Shown here one piece after another: positions 14,361-20,070 of a DNA stretch of 21,030 bases (its first letter is position 1; every line of letters starts with the position of its first letter). This DNA is from Planctomycetota bacterium. Its GTDB lineage: Bacteria > Planctomycetota > Phycisphaerae > FEN-1346. The stretch covers positions 1-21,030 of the forward strand of contig JAPLMO010000286.1 in NCBI GenBank assembly GCA_026386995.1. Reading direction: 5' to 3'. The notes beneath the pieces were generated by a model. The model was not told the origin of the DNA. It saw nothing but the letters and a program-made list of their open reading frames with translations, and searched no databases. A program made the position numbers and the translations under genes.

Positions 14361-15443
14361 ATGATCGCAATGGACACCATCACACACGGCCTGCTCGGTG
14401 CGACGCTGGCCCAACTGGGCTTTCGCCAGCGGCTCGGCTGGGGCGCCACGGCCGCCGCCGCGGCCGCGGCCGTTGCGCCGGACCTGGACCTGGTCATCGC
14501 ACCCATTCTGCACAGGTTCGGCCTGAACGGCAACGGCCTCGGCCACTGGGTCGAGCACCGCGGCGTGACGCACTCGCTGGTCCTCGTGCCGATTTTCGCG
14601 CTGGCGGTCGCGGCCATCTGGTGGGTGGTCCGGCGGCAGCGCTCCAGCCGCATCGCGCCCCTGATCCCCGCGCCGTTCTGGTTTCTTTACGCGTGCGTGC
14701 TGCTCGCCTACACAAGTCATCCGCTGCTGGACTGGTGCACACCGTACGGGACGGAACTTTTCGCGCCGCTGAGCGACGCGCGCCTCGCCAGCGACGTAAT
14801 ACCGGTCGTCGATGTGATCTTCAGCGGAATCCTCGCGATCGCGCTGCTTGCGTGCTTTCTCGTCCGGCGCGCAGTAGCCGCGCGCGGCATGCGGGCCTCG
14901 CTCATCATCGGGTGGGCGGGGGCACTCCTCGCCGTAGCCTACCTGTGCGGCGGGCGGGTCCTGCATGACCGGGCCATCGCCGACGCAAGGAGCCTTGCGC
15001 CGAACGCAACCGTCGTGCGGGCCGAGGCCTACCCTGCCCTCGGGAGCATTCTGTTCTGGCGGGTCGTCCTGGAAACCGACCACGAGTGGATCGCGATGGC
15101 AATCCGGCCGCTCTCGTGCAGCCAGCCCCCGCCGCGCGAGACGGCGCCGCAGGGGTCCGGCCCCTGGGTCGAGCGCGCCCGCCGCCTGCCCGAGGTCCGG
15201 GAGTACGAGCGGTTCGCGACGGGCCTCGTGCGGGCCTCGGCGTACGATGACAGCGGCCGGCACGTCGTCGAGTTCGACGACATGCGCTACGCCATGCGGC
15301 CGCAGGAAGTGCGGAGCCTCTGGCCGCTACGGGTGACGTTCGATGAGTCCAGCGACGCGGTGAAAATCGAGCGTCTGTCGCTCTTCCGCGGGCACACGTG
15401 GTGGTCCATCCTGCGCGATGCGTGGGAGAACCTGACTGGGTAA
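14361..15443 (+). CDS. YdjM/YbcI-family membrane-bound metal-dependent hydrolase
   Basis: The 360-residue protein carries the signature of this inner-membrane family: DTITHGLLGATLAQLG (His9), VAPDLDL (Asp41/Asp43), EHRGVTHSL (His66, His71) and SHPLLDWCTPYGTELFAPLS (His120, Asp124). Hydrophobic segments lie at about 28-48, 74-90, 104-118, 146-166 and 175-195. The soluble C-terminal half (about 210-360) is longer than in short family members and probably lies outside the membrane core. No enzymatic reaction is firmly known for the family. Some members are DNA-damage inducible in enteric bacteria. The start may be the ATG at 14361 or the one three codons later, as the ribosome site is poor. It is transcribed away from the VIT/vWA gene. 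Confidence 0.85.
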   Translation: MIAMDTITHGLLGATLAQLGFRQRLGWGATAAAAAAAVAPDLDLVIAPILHRFGLNGNGLGHWVEHRGVTHSLVLVPIFALAVAAIWWVVRRQRSSRIAPLIPAPFWFLYACVLLAYTSHPLLDWCTPYGTELFAPLSDARLASDVIPVVDVIFSGILAIALLACFLVRRAVAARGMRASLIIGWAGALLAVAYLCGGRVLHDRAIADARSLAPNATVVRAEAYPALGSILFWRVVLETDHEWIAMAIRPLSCSQPPPRETAPQGSGPWVERARRLPEVREYERFATGLVRASAYDDSGRHVVEFDDMRYAMRPQEVRSLWPLRVTFDESSDAVKIERLSLFRGHTWWSILRDAWENLTG

Positions 15444-15482
15444 CGCTATTGAGCCCGGCAAAAGCGGTTTTCATTGGTTACC

Positions 15483-15650
15483 GTGGCACCCGGGCGCCTC
15501 AAGGTCTTGCAGCGGCAGGGGATGGTCGTTATCCTTGAATCCTACAACCCGGCGTTTCCGCCGGTCGAACTGCCGGCCGCGAAGGTCCTGCGGACCGGGC
15601 GCATCATAAAACGGCTGCCGCGCTGGGTCCGAAGGCCGCCGCGGGAATAA
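15483..15650 (+). pseudogene. C-terminal fragment resembling S24/LexA-like peptidase domain
   Basis: The frame from a GTG at 15483 (open back to a TGA at about 15450) encodes GRLKVLQRQGMVVILESYNP, then AFPPVELPAAKVLRTGRIIKRLPRW and a TAA. The pattern of a Lys-bearing strand, a V-x-L-x-S-x-NP strand, a PP-V turn and a final G-x-I/V strand is that of the last 45 residues of LexA/S24 self-cleaving domains. The first Lys sits where the catalytic Lys would be. No helix-turn-helix or Ser-bearing part precedes it. It is probably the 3' end of a lost repressor-type gene. It could be an unrelated small protein. Confidence 0.4.
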
Positions 15651-15660
15651 GGGATCCGCC

Positions 15661-16386
15661 ATGGCGCTAGTCCCGGAAACGTGCCAGGAGTGTGGCAAGG
15701 CGATCAGCGGCCGGATGACAGCCTGCGTTGACGGCCTCCGCATCGTTTGTTCGGCCTGCGACAAGCGGCTGAGAAGGGACCGGCTCCGGGCCGAGAAGGA
15801 GTCGCGCCGCCGCGATGCGGACCCTCTTGACGTCCTGGTGGACCTAGCCGAGCATCGGCGCACCGCCCAACTCGTTTATCAAAAACCCGGAGAGCCGAGC
15901 GCCACCGAGCGGCTGGTGGAACCCTACCGGCTTGAAGCCACCGCCAACGCAGAAATGGTTCTCTGCTGGCAATTGCTTCCGAAGGTCGAGGACCGTCTGC
16001 CCTGGCGTCACTTCCGGATAGATCGGATCGTTTCGGTTATCGACGGCGGCTCGACGTTCGAGCCGCGAACACCGATCACCTTGCATGCGGGCGAGGTGAC
16101 CGAATTCCAATGGGGACACCAGGCGCTGATTGGAATAGGACCGCGACAGGAATATTTCAAGTTTATCGAAAGCGCGATGATGGACGGCATCTTCGACGAA
16201 CAGGAACTTCGGGAGGCCGCGCGGCTCGGAGATGGACTCTCGACTGAGGAACGCCGGGGCGTCCATGCCCAGGTCTTCGTGAACGCGCTCCAAGAGGTCC
16301 TCGCCGACGGAGAGATATCGCAGACCGAGGCGGCCTACATCGCGGCGGTGCGCGAGGCGCTTCAGAGCCTTGGATGGGCGCCTTAA
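15661..16386 (+). CDS. Zinc ribbon-WYL-TerB-like protein
   Basis: The 241-residue protein starts with a four-Cys zinc ribbon (Cys8, Cys11, Cys30, Cys33: CQECGK, then VCSACDKR). A charged helix follows. Residues about 55-136 fit a WYL domain: LAEHRRTAQLVYQKPGEPSA, RLVEPYRLEA, LCWQLL, and HFRIDRIVSVIDGG. Residues about 165-238 are helical with DGIFDEQELREAARLG and QEVLADGEISQTEAAYIAAV. The repeated acidic DG.-x-E patterns recall the TerB tellurite-resistance helical fold. WYL domains are usually ligand sensors in regulators with a helix-turn-helix, including regulators of phage defence. Here a zinc ribbon takes that place. The ribosome site is AAGGGATC. The next gene starts 47 bases downstream and may be cotranscribed. 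The assignment is by eye: the WYL call is fair and the TerB call is weaker. Confidence 0.7.
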   Translation: MALVPETCQECGKAISGRMTACVDGLRIVCSACDKRLRRDRLRAEKESRRRDADPLDVLVDLAEHRRTAQLVYQKPGEPSATERLVEPYRLEATANAEMVLCWQLLPKVEDRLPWRHFRIDRIVSVIDGGSTFEPRTPITLHAGEVTEFQWGHQALIGIGPRQEYFKFIESAMMDGIFDEQELREAARLGDGLSTEERRGVHAQVFVNALQEVLADGEISQTEAAYIAAVREALQSLGWAP

Positions 16387-16433
16387 CGCTTGTGACCGCC
16401 GCGAGAGCAAGGGAGCCAACAGGGGGTGTTCAC

Positions 16434-17183
16434 ATGCGTTACTTGCTTTTGGTATTGGGCCTGATCGCACTGGCAGGCATGTCGGCCGCCGAACAACCGC
16501 AAGCCGTGCCACCTCCATCCCCGGCACCGGCAACCCCGAGCGTCGCGCCCCAGCCAACGCCCGAGATCCCTCCCGGCGGCTGTCTGTATAGGGGCAAGCC
16601 TCGCACATCAGCATGGGTAGACGGGCAGTTCGTCAAATTCCGGGACAAGATCGCCAAGATCGACGGCGTTTGGCGGGACTGCGGCAAGGGGGTCGTCAAC
16701 AAAATGACGGTCGAGATTGCATCACCCCCGCCGGGGACCGAGATACGGGGTGCGCCGTCCGGCTCGAAGGTGCTCACGGTCATCAATGAGGCGGAGATTC
16801 TGGCGCAGCGGCCGGCGGACTACTCGGCATTCGATGGTTCAATCGCCTTTCCGCAGATCGTCTTTCATGTCCGGGGGATCGAGACGCAAGGTTTCACCGA
16901 CGGGATTCAGCTGACGCGGTTCTTTTTCGCTACTTATGGCCCGCCGGAGCAATGGCTTGTCTACTGCGGCACTTATGCCTATATTGACACCAAAGGCGCA
17001 AAACGAACCGTGCCCAGTTACGCGGTCTACCGGCCGGCGACCCGCGAGGAGTTCGTCCAGGCGCTCGCCTCGGGCCTCACACTAACTGATTACGTCGTGG
17101 AAACCAAGATCGTCCGCCCGCCGAAGGGCAGCGGCGAAAGTTCGCGTTCGGTCTACTGGATAGTGCCCAAGCCGGTGCTTTAG
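16434..17183 (+). CDS. Secreted protein of unknown function
   Basis: The ATG at 16434 follows a CAGGGGGTG ribosome site. An in-frame ATG at 16374 inside the upstream gene is less likely. The 249-residue product has a signal peptide (1-19, MSAA|EQ) and a Pro-rich linker (about 20-48). A domain of about 200 residues follows that I do not recognise. It contains PGGCLYRGKPRTSAWVDGQF, WRDCGKGVVNKMTVEI, FDGSIAFPQIVFHVRGIE, and YGPPEQWLVYCGTYAYIDTK. The three cysteines are too few to suggest metal binding, although two could form a disulfide. It follows the zinc ribbon-WYL gene by 47 bases, so the two may be an operon. A truncated zinc-ribbon gene follows. Confidence 0.7.
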   Translation: MRYLLLVLGLIALAGMSAAEQPQAVPPPSPAPATPSVAPQPTPEIPPGGCLYRGKPRTSAWVDGQFVKFRDKIAKIDGVWRDCGKGVVNKMTVEIASPPPGTEIRGAPSGSKVLTVINEAEILAQRPADYSAFDGSIAFPQIVFHVRGIETQGFTDGIQLTRFFFATYGPPEQWLVYCGTYAYIDTKGAKRTVPSYAVYRPATREEFVQALASGLTLTDYVVETKIVRPPKGSGESSRSVYWIVPKPVL

Positions 17184-17228
17184 CCGCGCGGCGCTTGCCG
17201 CGTTGGCATGAGAAGGGGGGGCGAAGTT

Positions 17229-17440
17229 ATGGCACTATCGTGCGACGGCTGCGGCCGGCCGCTGGCGATAGAGGACGCCCGCCAGATCGGCAGCCGGCTT
17301 ATCTGCTCCTCTTGCGCCCTGGTGCTCGACGCCGCCCCGCGCCCGCCGCAGGCCGCGCCTCACGCCCCGCCGCCCTTGCCGGGCGACGACGACGCCTGGC
17401 ACGCCCGCCCCCGCCGCGAGCGGCGGCCGTCGAAATTCGG
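17229..17440 (+). pseudogene. N-terminal remnant of a zinc-ribbon protein
   Basis: The ATG follows GGGGGGCGAAGTT. The first 30 residues form a zinc ribbon (Cys5, Cys8, Cys26, Cys29: LSCDGCGRPL, then LICSSCALVL), similar in layout to the ribbon of the protein at 15661. A Pro-rich, charged linker runs to about residue 70. At 17441 the DNA switches to RHS sequence in another frame, and the zinc-ribbon frame runs on as low-complexity nonsense to 17768. The original protein probably had membrane or other domains after the linker, now replaced. Confidence 0.6.
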
Positions 17441-17944
17441 GGGACACAATACCGATTTAATGGCGGCGGCACGCCCGGCGCAATCGTCGCCACGTACCGC
17501 CATGATGCCGCCGGGCGGCGTATCCGCAAGTTGCTGGGCACTGACCCGGACAACCCGACGACGGCGCTCGACTACTATCACAACACCGGCGGCCAGATCA
17601 TCGAGGTCCGCAAGGGCGGCGCGGAATATCCGCTGGAACAGTACCTTTGGTCGCCGCGCTACGTGCACGCGCCCATCGTCCGCTGGCGCGACGGGAACAC
17701 CGACAACGACCTGGAGGAGGAAGGCGATTCGACGCTCTATTATTGCACCGACGCGAACTTCAACGTGACGGCCCTCGTCAACACCTCCGGCACGGTTGTC
17801 GAGAGGTATCTGTACGACCCCTACGGCAAAGTGACCGTGTGCGACGGCTCGTGGACGCCGCGCGAAGGCAACGCCTCGGCGTACTCGAATGAGGTGCTCT
17901 TCACCGGCCACCGGCTGGACGCGGAATCTGGGCACGGGTATTTC
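17441..17944 (+). pseudogene. RHS/YD-repeat protein fragment
   Basis: About 168 codons in one open frame show RHS/YD signatures: YRHDAAGRRIRKLLG, LDYYHNTGGQIIEVRKGG, LVNTSGTVVERYLYDPYGKV and EVLFTGHRLDAESGHGYF. The last is the lead-in to the RHS core (normally TGRRLDPETGLYYFRARYYHP), and the fragment breaks just there. The start of the protein, most YD repeats and the core/toxin tip are missing. RHS genes are often broken by recombination, and such scraps can serve as recombination donors. There is no start codon of its own. Confidence 0.8.
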
Positions 17945-18045
17945 GCTTGCCAAGAGTGCGGAGATGGAGATAATCTGCGCACATGGCGTCAGCGTATGGA
18001 ACGGGCAAACGCCCTTATGGGCAGTTACTTGAAAGTGAGACAGAA

Positions 18046-18240
18046 ATGGCAAGAAGCTCTGAATCGTATGAACTGGCTTGCGGATTCGGCCTTCTCTCGG
18101 GCGCAACGCGGCTGGGCATCCTGAAGATGCTCATGACCGGCCCTAAGAACGTTACCGCGCTGTGCAAGGGTCTGCGCCAGAAGCAGCCCTCGGTCAGCCA
18201 TCACCTCGGCCTTCTCAGGATGGGGCGCCTGGTGATCGGC
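18046..18240 (+). pseudogene. ArsR-type winged-helix regulator, truncated by a 328-bp repeat
   Basis: The ATG at 18046 begins 65 codons typical of small ArsR-family repressors: FGLLSGATRLGILKMLMTGP, then NVTALCKGLRQKQPSVSHHL, the recognition helix, and GLLRMGRLVIG, the start of the wing. Full proteins of this type continue with a second wing strand and last helix for about 30 residues (family knowledge). Here the sequence runs into the repeat at 18235-18562. The open frame continues through the repeat to 18498, but those residues (for example WTQASRATEM) are repeat-derived. DNA binding is probably lost. The ribosome site is weak. Confidence 0.7.
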
Positions 18241-18562
18241 CGCCGACCAGCACAAAGTGACCGTTTTTATCAACTCGGCGCAGAGAACCTTTGCGGAACG
18301 GGTTGGAGAGAACTCCGATTCCGTCACGCCGCCCACGTGTGGACACAGGCGAGCCGCGCCACGGAGATGACGTTGAGCAGGGCGGACTTGACGTGGCGGC
18401 TCCAGTGCTCGGGAAGAAACCGGTTCGGGCAACTGTGGTTCTCGGGCAAATCAGCCTCCGAAAGAAGTTGTGAGCAGGCGTGTCGGAGGCTACCATAAGT
18501 GACGGTGAATAAACAGGTTATGTCGCCAGGCGAAGGGCACAAAAATCGGTGGACCAGCACAG
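18235..18562. repeat. 328-bp non-coding repeat with direct-repeat ends, copy 1
   Basis: This copy matches 19589-19916 in the same orientation at about 90% identity by hand count (roughly 29 differences). Both ends carry ATCGG followed within a few bases by GACCAGCACA (18245-18254 and 18552-18561). In the first 75 bases the differences do not favour a third codon position, so it is probably not protein coding, although three frames lack stops. A weak internal stem, GAGCCGC-GC-CACG with CGTGGCGGCTC, is visible. It truncates the ArsR gene on the left and runs into the methyltransferase gene on the right. Confidence 0.8.
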
Positions 18563-19164
18563 AGGTGGCGAAGTTCATCGCCGACGCCAAGTCGCAGATC
18601 GATTCCTTCATCGAATCTCATCTGGCGGAGCCGATTTACTCCTTCGTCCCAAGCGATTATGCCCTCGTTTACAGCGCCCTGCGCCACATGGCCGACGCGC
18701 ACTTGGCGGCCGGGCCGCTCTTCTGCGAATGGGGCAGCGGCGCCGGCGTGGTCGCCTGTCTGGCCGCGATGGTCGGCTTCGACGCCTGCGGCATCGAGTT
18801 TGAGGGCGACCTGGTGGACCTCTCGACCCGCTTGGCCCGCCGCCACAACATGAAGGTCAACTTCTACCGCGGCAACCTCGTGCCCCGCGGCGGACAGAAG
18901 ATTGCCGACGAGACCGACGAGTTCGAGTGGCTGGCCGTCGGCGGCCCCGATCCTTACGACCAGATGGGCCTGGAGATCAATGACTTCGACGTGATTTTCG
19001 CCTACCCATGGCCAGGCGAGGAGCGCGTGATTGAGCGTTTGTTCAAGCGGTTCGCCGCCAACGGAGCCTTGCTGATGACCTACAACGACATTGAGGGCAT
19101 CCGCATGTTTCGAAAGCGCGGCAAGGACGGCGGAGTAAGATCGCGGCGACTCTCGCAAGGGTGA
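18499..19164 (+). CDS. Class I SAM-dependent methyltransferase-like protein, 5' end supplied by the repeat
   Basis: The 221-residue frame starts at a GTG inside the 328-bp repeat. Residues 1-20 are repeat-encoded (the other copy gives MTVNKQAMSPGEG). The true domain appears from about residue 21: EVAKFIADAKSQIDSFIESH, SFVPSDYALVYSALRHMADA, the SAM-binding GxGxG-type FCEWGSGAGVVACLAAMVGF (75-94), acidic GIEFEGDLV (98-106), then NDFDVIFAYPWPGEERVIER (161-180) and NGALLMTYN. The substrate is unknown. After RMFRK (202-206) the tail GKDGGVRSRRLSQG looks foreign, so the C-terminus may also be altered. The native start has apparently been lost, and the repeat offers a GTG with little ribosome site. 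It may be a working chimera or a decaying gene. Confidence 0.6.
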   Translation: MTVNKQVMSPGEGHKNRWTSTEVAKFIADAKSQIDSFIESHLAEPIYSFVPSDYALVYSALRHMADAHLAAGPLFCEWGSGAGVVACLAAMVGFDACGIEFEGDLVDLSTRLARRHNMKVNFYRGNLVPRGGQKIADETDEFEWLAVGGPDPYDQMGLEINDFDVIFAYPWPGEERVIERLFKRFAANGALLMTYNDIEGIRMFRKRGKDGGVRSRRLSQG

Positions 19165-19588
19165 CACTTCATGGAGGGGGCCGCAGGGACAGGCATCGGC
19201 CCGCAGGCCGCGGGCCAGGCGTCACCGCGGAAGGCGCCGCATCGCGCATAAAAACGGCCAGCAAGCGGAGAAACGTACATTACTGTACGAGATCTCCGCT
19301 TGCCGGCCGGAGGAATCGCGAGCGACGCCGGAGCGGCCCCGGCCCAGGCTGTGGCCAAGGCTTCCGGCGGCTGTAGTAGTCCACCGAAATTGCGTTCGCC
19401 GTTCGTTAGGCTGTGCGAACGGGTGAGAATCAAAGTTTCCGTCGGATTTGGTGTTCACGTGGCGCGGTGCGGCGTATCAAGAAGGCGACTCGGGTGTCCC
19501 TACTAAAAACTCCATCGGCGTCGAAACCTGTGGGTTCTTGATCTTCCGCTGTTGTGCAGCGTCGCCTTTGCACCAATTCACAGCGGCG
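19165..19588. other. Non-coding stretch between methyltransferase and second repeat copy
   Basis: I see no gene supported by motif or ribosome site in these 424 bases. Short open frames on both strands look like GC-driven chance. The one distinct structure is the hairpin at 19256-19308. Confidence 0.4.
19256..19308. repeat. Long hairpin with GTAC-rich loop
   Basis: GGCCAGCAAGCGGAGA (19256-19271) pairs with TCTCCGCTTGCCGGCC (19293-19308) with one mismatch. The 21-base loop holds its own GTAC...GTAC palindrome. It follows the methyltransferase stop by 91 bases. There is no T-tract. It could be a processed RNA hairpin, a protein-binding site or the end of a small mobile unit. Confidence 0.65.
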
Positions 19589-19916
19589 ATCGGTTCGCCG
19601 ACCAGCACAAAGGGGCCGTTTTTGCCAACTCGGCGCAGAGAATCCTCTCGGAACGGGTTGGATAGAACTCGGATTCCGTCACGCCGCCCGCGTGTGGACA
19701 CAGGCGAGCCGCGCCACGGAGATGCCGTTGAGCAGGGCGGACTGGCCGTGGCGGCTTCAGTGCTCGGGAAGAAACCGGTTCGGGCAACCGTGGTTCTCGG
19801 GTAAATCAGCCTCCGAAAGAAGTTGTAACCAGGTGCCTCGGAGGTCACCATAAGTGACGGTGAATAAACAGGCTATGTCGCCAGGCGAGGGCATGAAAAT
19901 CGGTGGACCAGCACAG
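19589..19916. repeat. 328-bp non-coding repeat with direct-repeat ends, copy 2
   Basis: Same orientation and terminal GACCAGCACA words (19600-19609 and 19906-19915) as copy 1. On the right, homology stops at CCAGCACAG, and GGGGTGCGCC follows in place of the methyltransferase. No gene is attached to this copy. The two copies lie about 1 kb apart and enclose the methyltransferase gene body and the 19256 hairpin. Confidence 0.8.
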
Positions 19917-19940
19917 GGGGTGCGCCGCTCTAATAATTGG

Positions 19941-19971
19941 CGTAAGTGTTTTTGCAAAAACGCGACTTACG
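19941..19971. repeat. Hairpin CGTAAGT...ACTTACG
   Basis: CGTAAGT (19941-19947) pairs with ACTTACG (19965-19971). Inside it, GTTTTT pairs with AAAAAC around GC, leaving a small GCG bulge. It lies just past repeat copy 2. A REP-like element or RNA structure is likely. The A/T tracts are within the stem, so it is not a standard terminator. Confidence 0.55.
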
Positions 19972-19986
19972 TTCGCGGCCAAGAAA

Positions 19987-20012
19987 GGCGGGAGACGGGA
20001 GACCCGCCGCGC
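19987..20012. repeat. Member of the GGAGACCCGCCGCGC repeat family
   Basis: GGCGGG (19987-19992) pairs with CCCGCC (20003-20008). The 15-mer 19998-20012 is identical to 10014-10028, where it also forms the right arm of a hairpin past the end of a minus-strand gene. Confidence 0.55.
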
Positions 20013-20032
20013 GATACCGCACTCCGGCCTTC

Positions 20033-20058
20033 AGCCCCCGGTGTATTCACCGGGGGCT
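20033..20058 (-). terminator. Terminator-like hairpin after the hybrid cluster protein gene
   Basis: AGCCCCCGGTG-TATT-CACCGGGGGCT is a perfect 11-bp stem, 12 bases past the minus-strand stop at 20071. It has no T-tract on the minus strand side, so it is either a T-less terminator, a 3' stabiliser, or another REP-type unit. Confidence 0.55.
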
Positions 20059-20070
20059 AAATATGGCTTC

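Noticed and set aside
18215..19851. Open frames in the 328-bp repeats (for example minus-strand PRTTVARTGFFPST) as a conserved protein
   Set aside because: Several frames are open in both copies, differences are not biased to third positions in any of them, and no motif is recognisable. Non-coding is the simpler reading.
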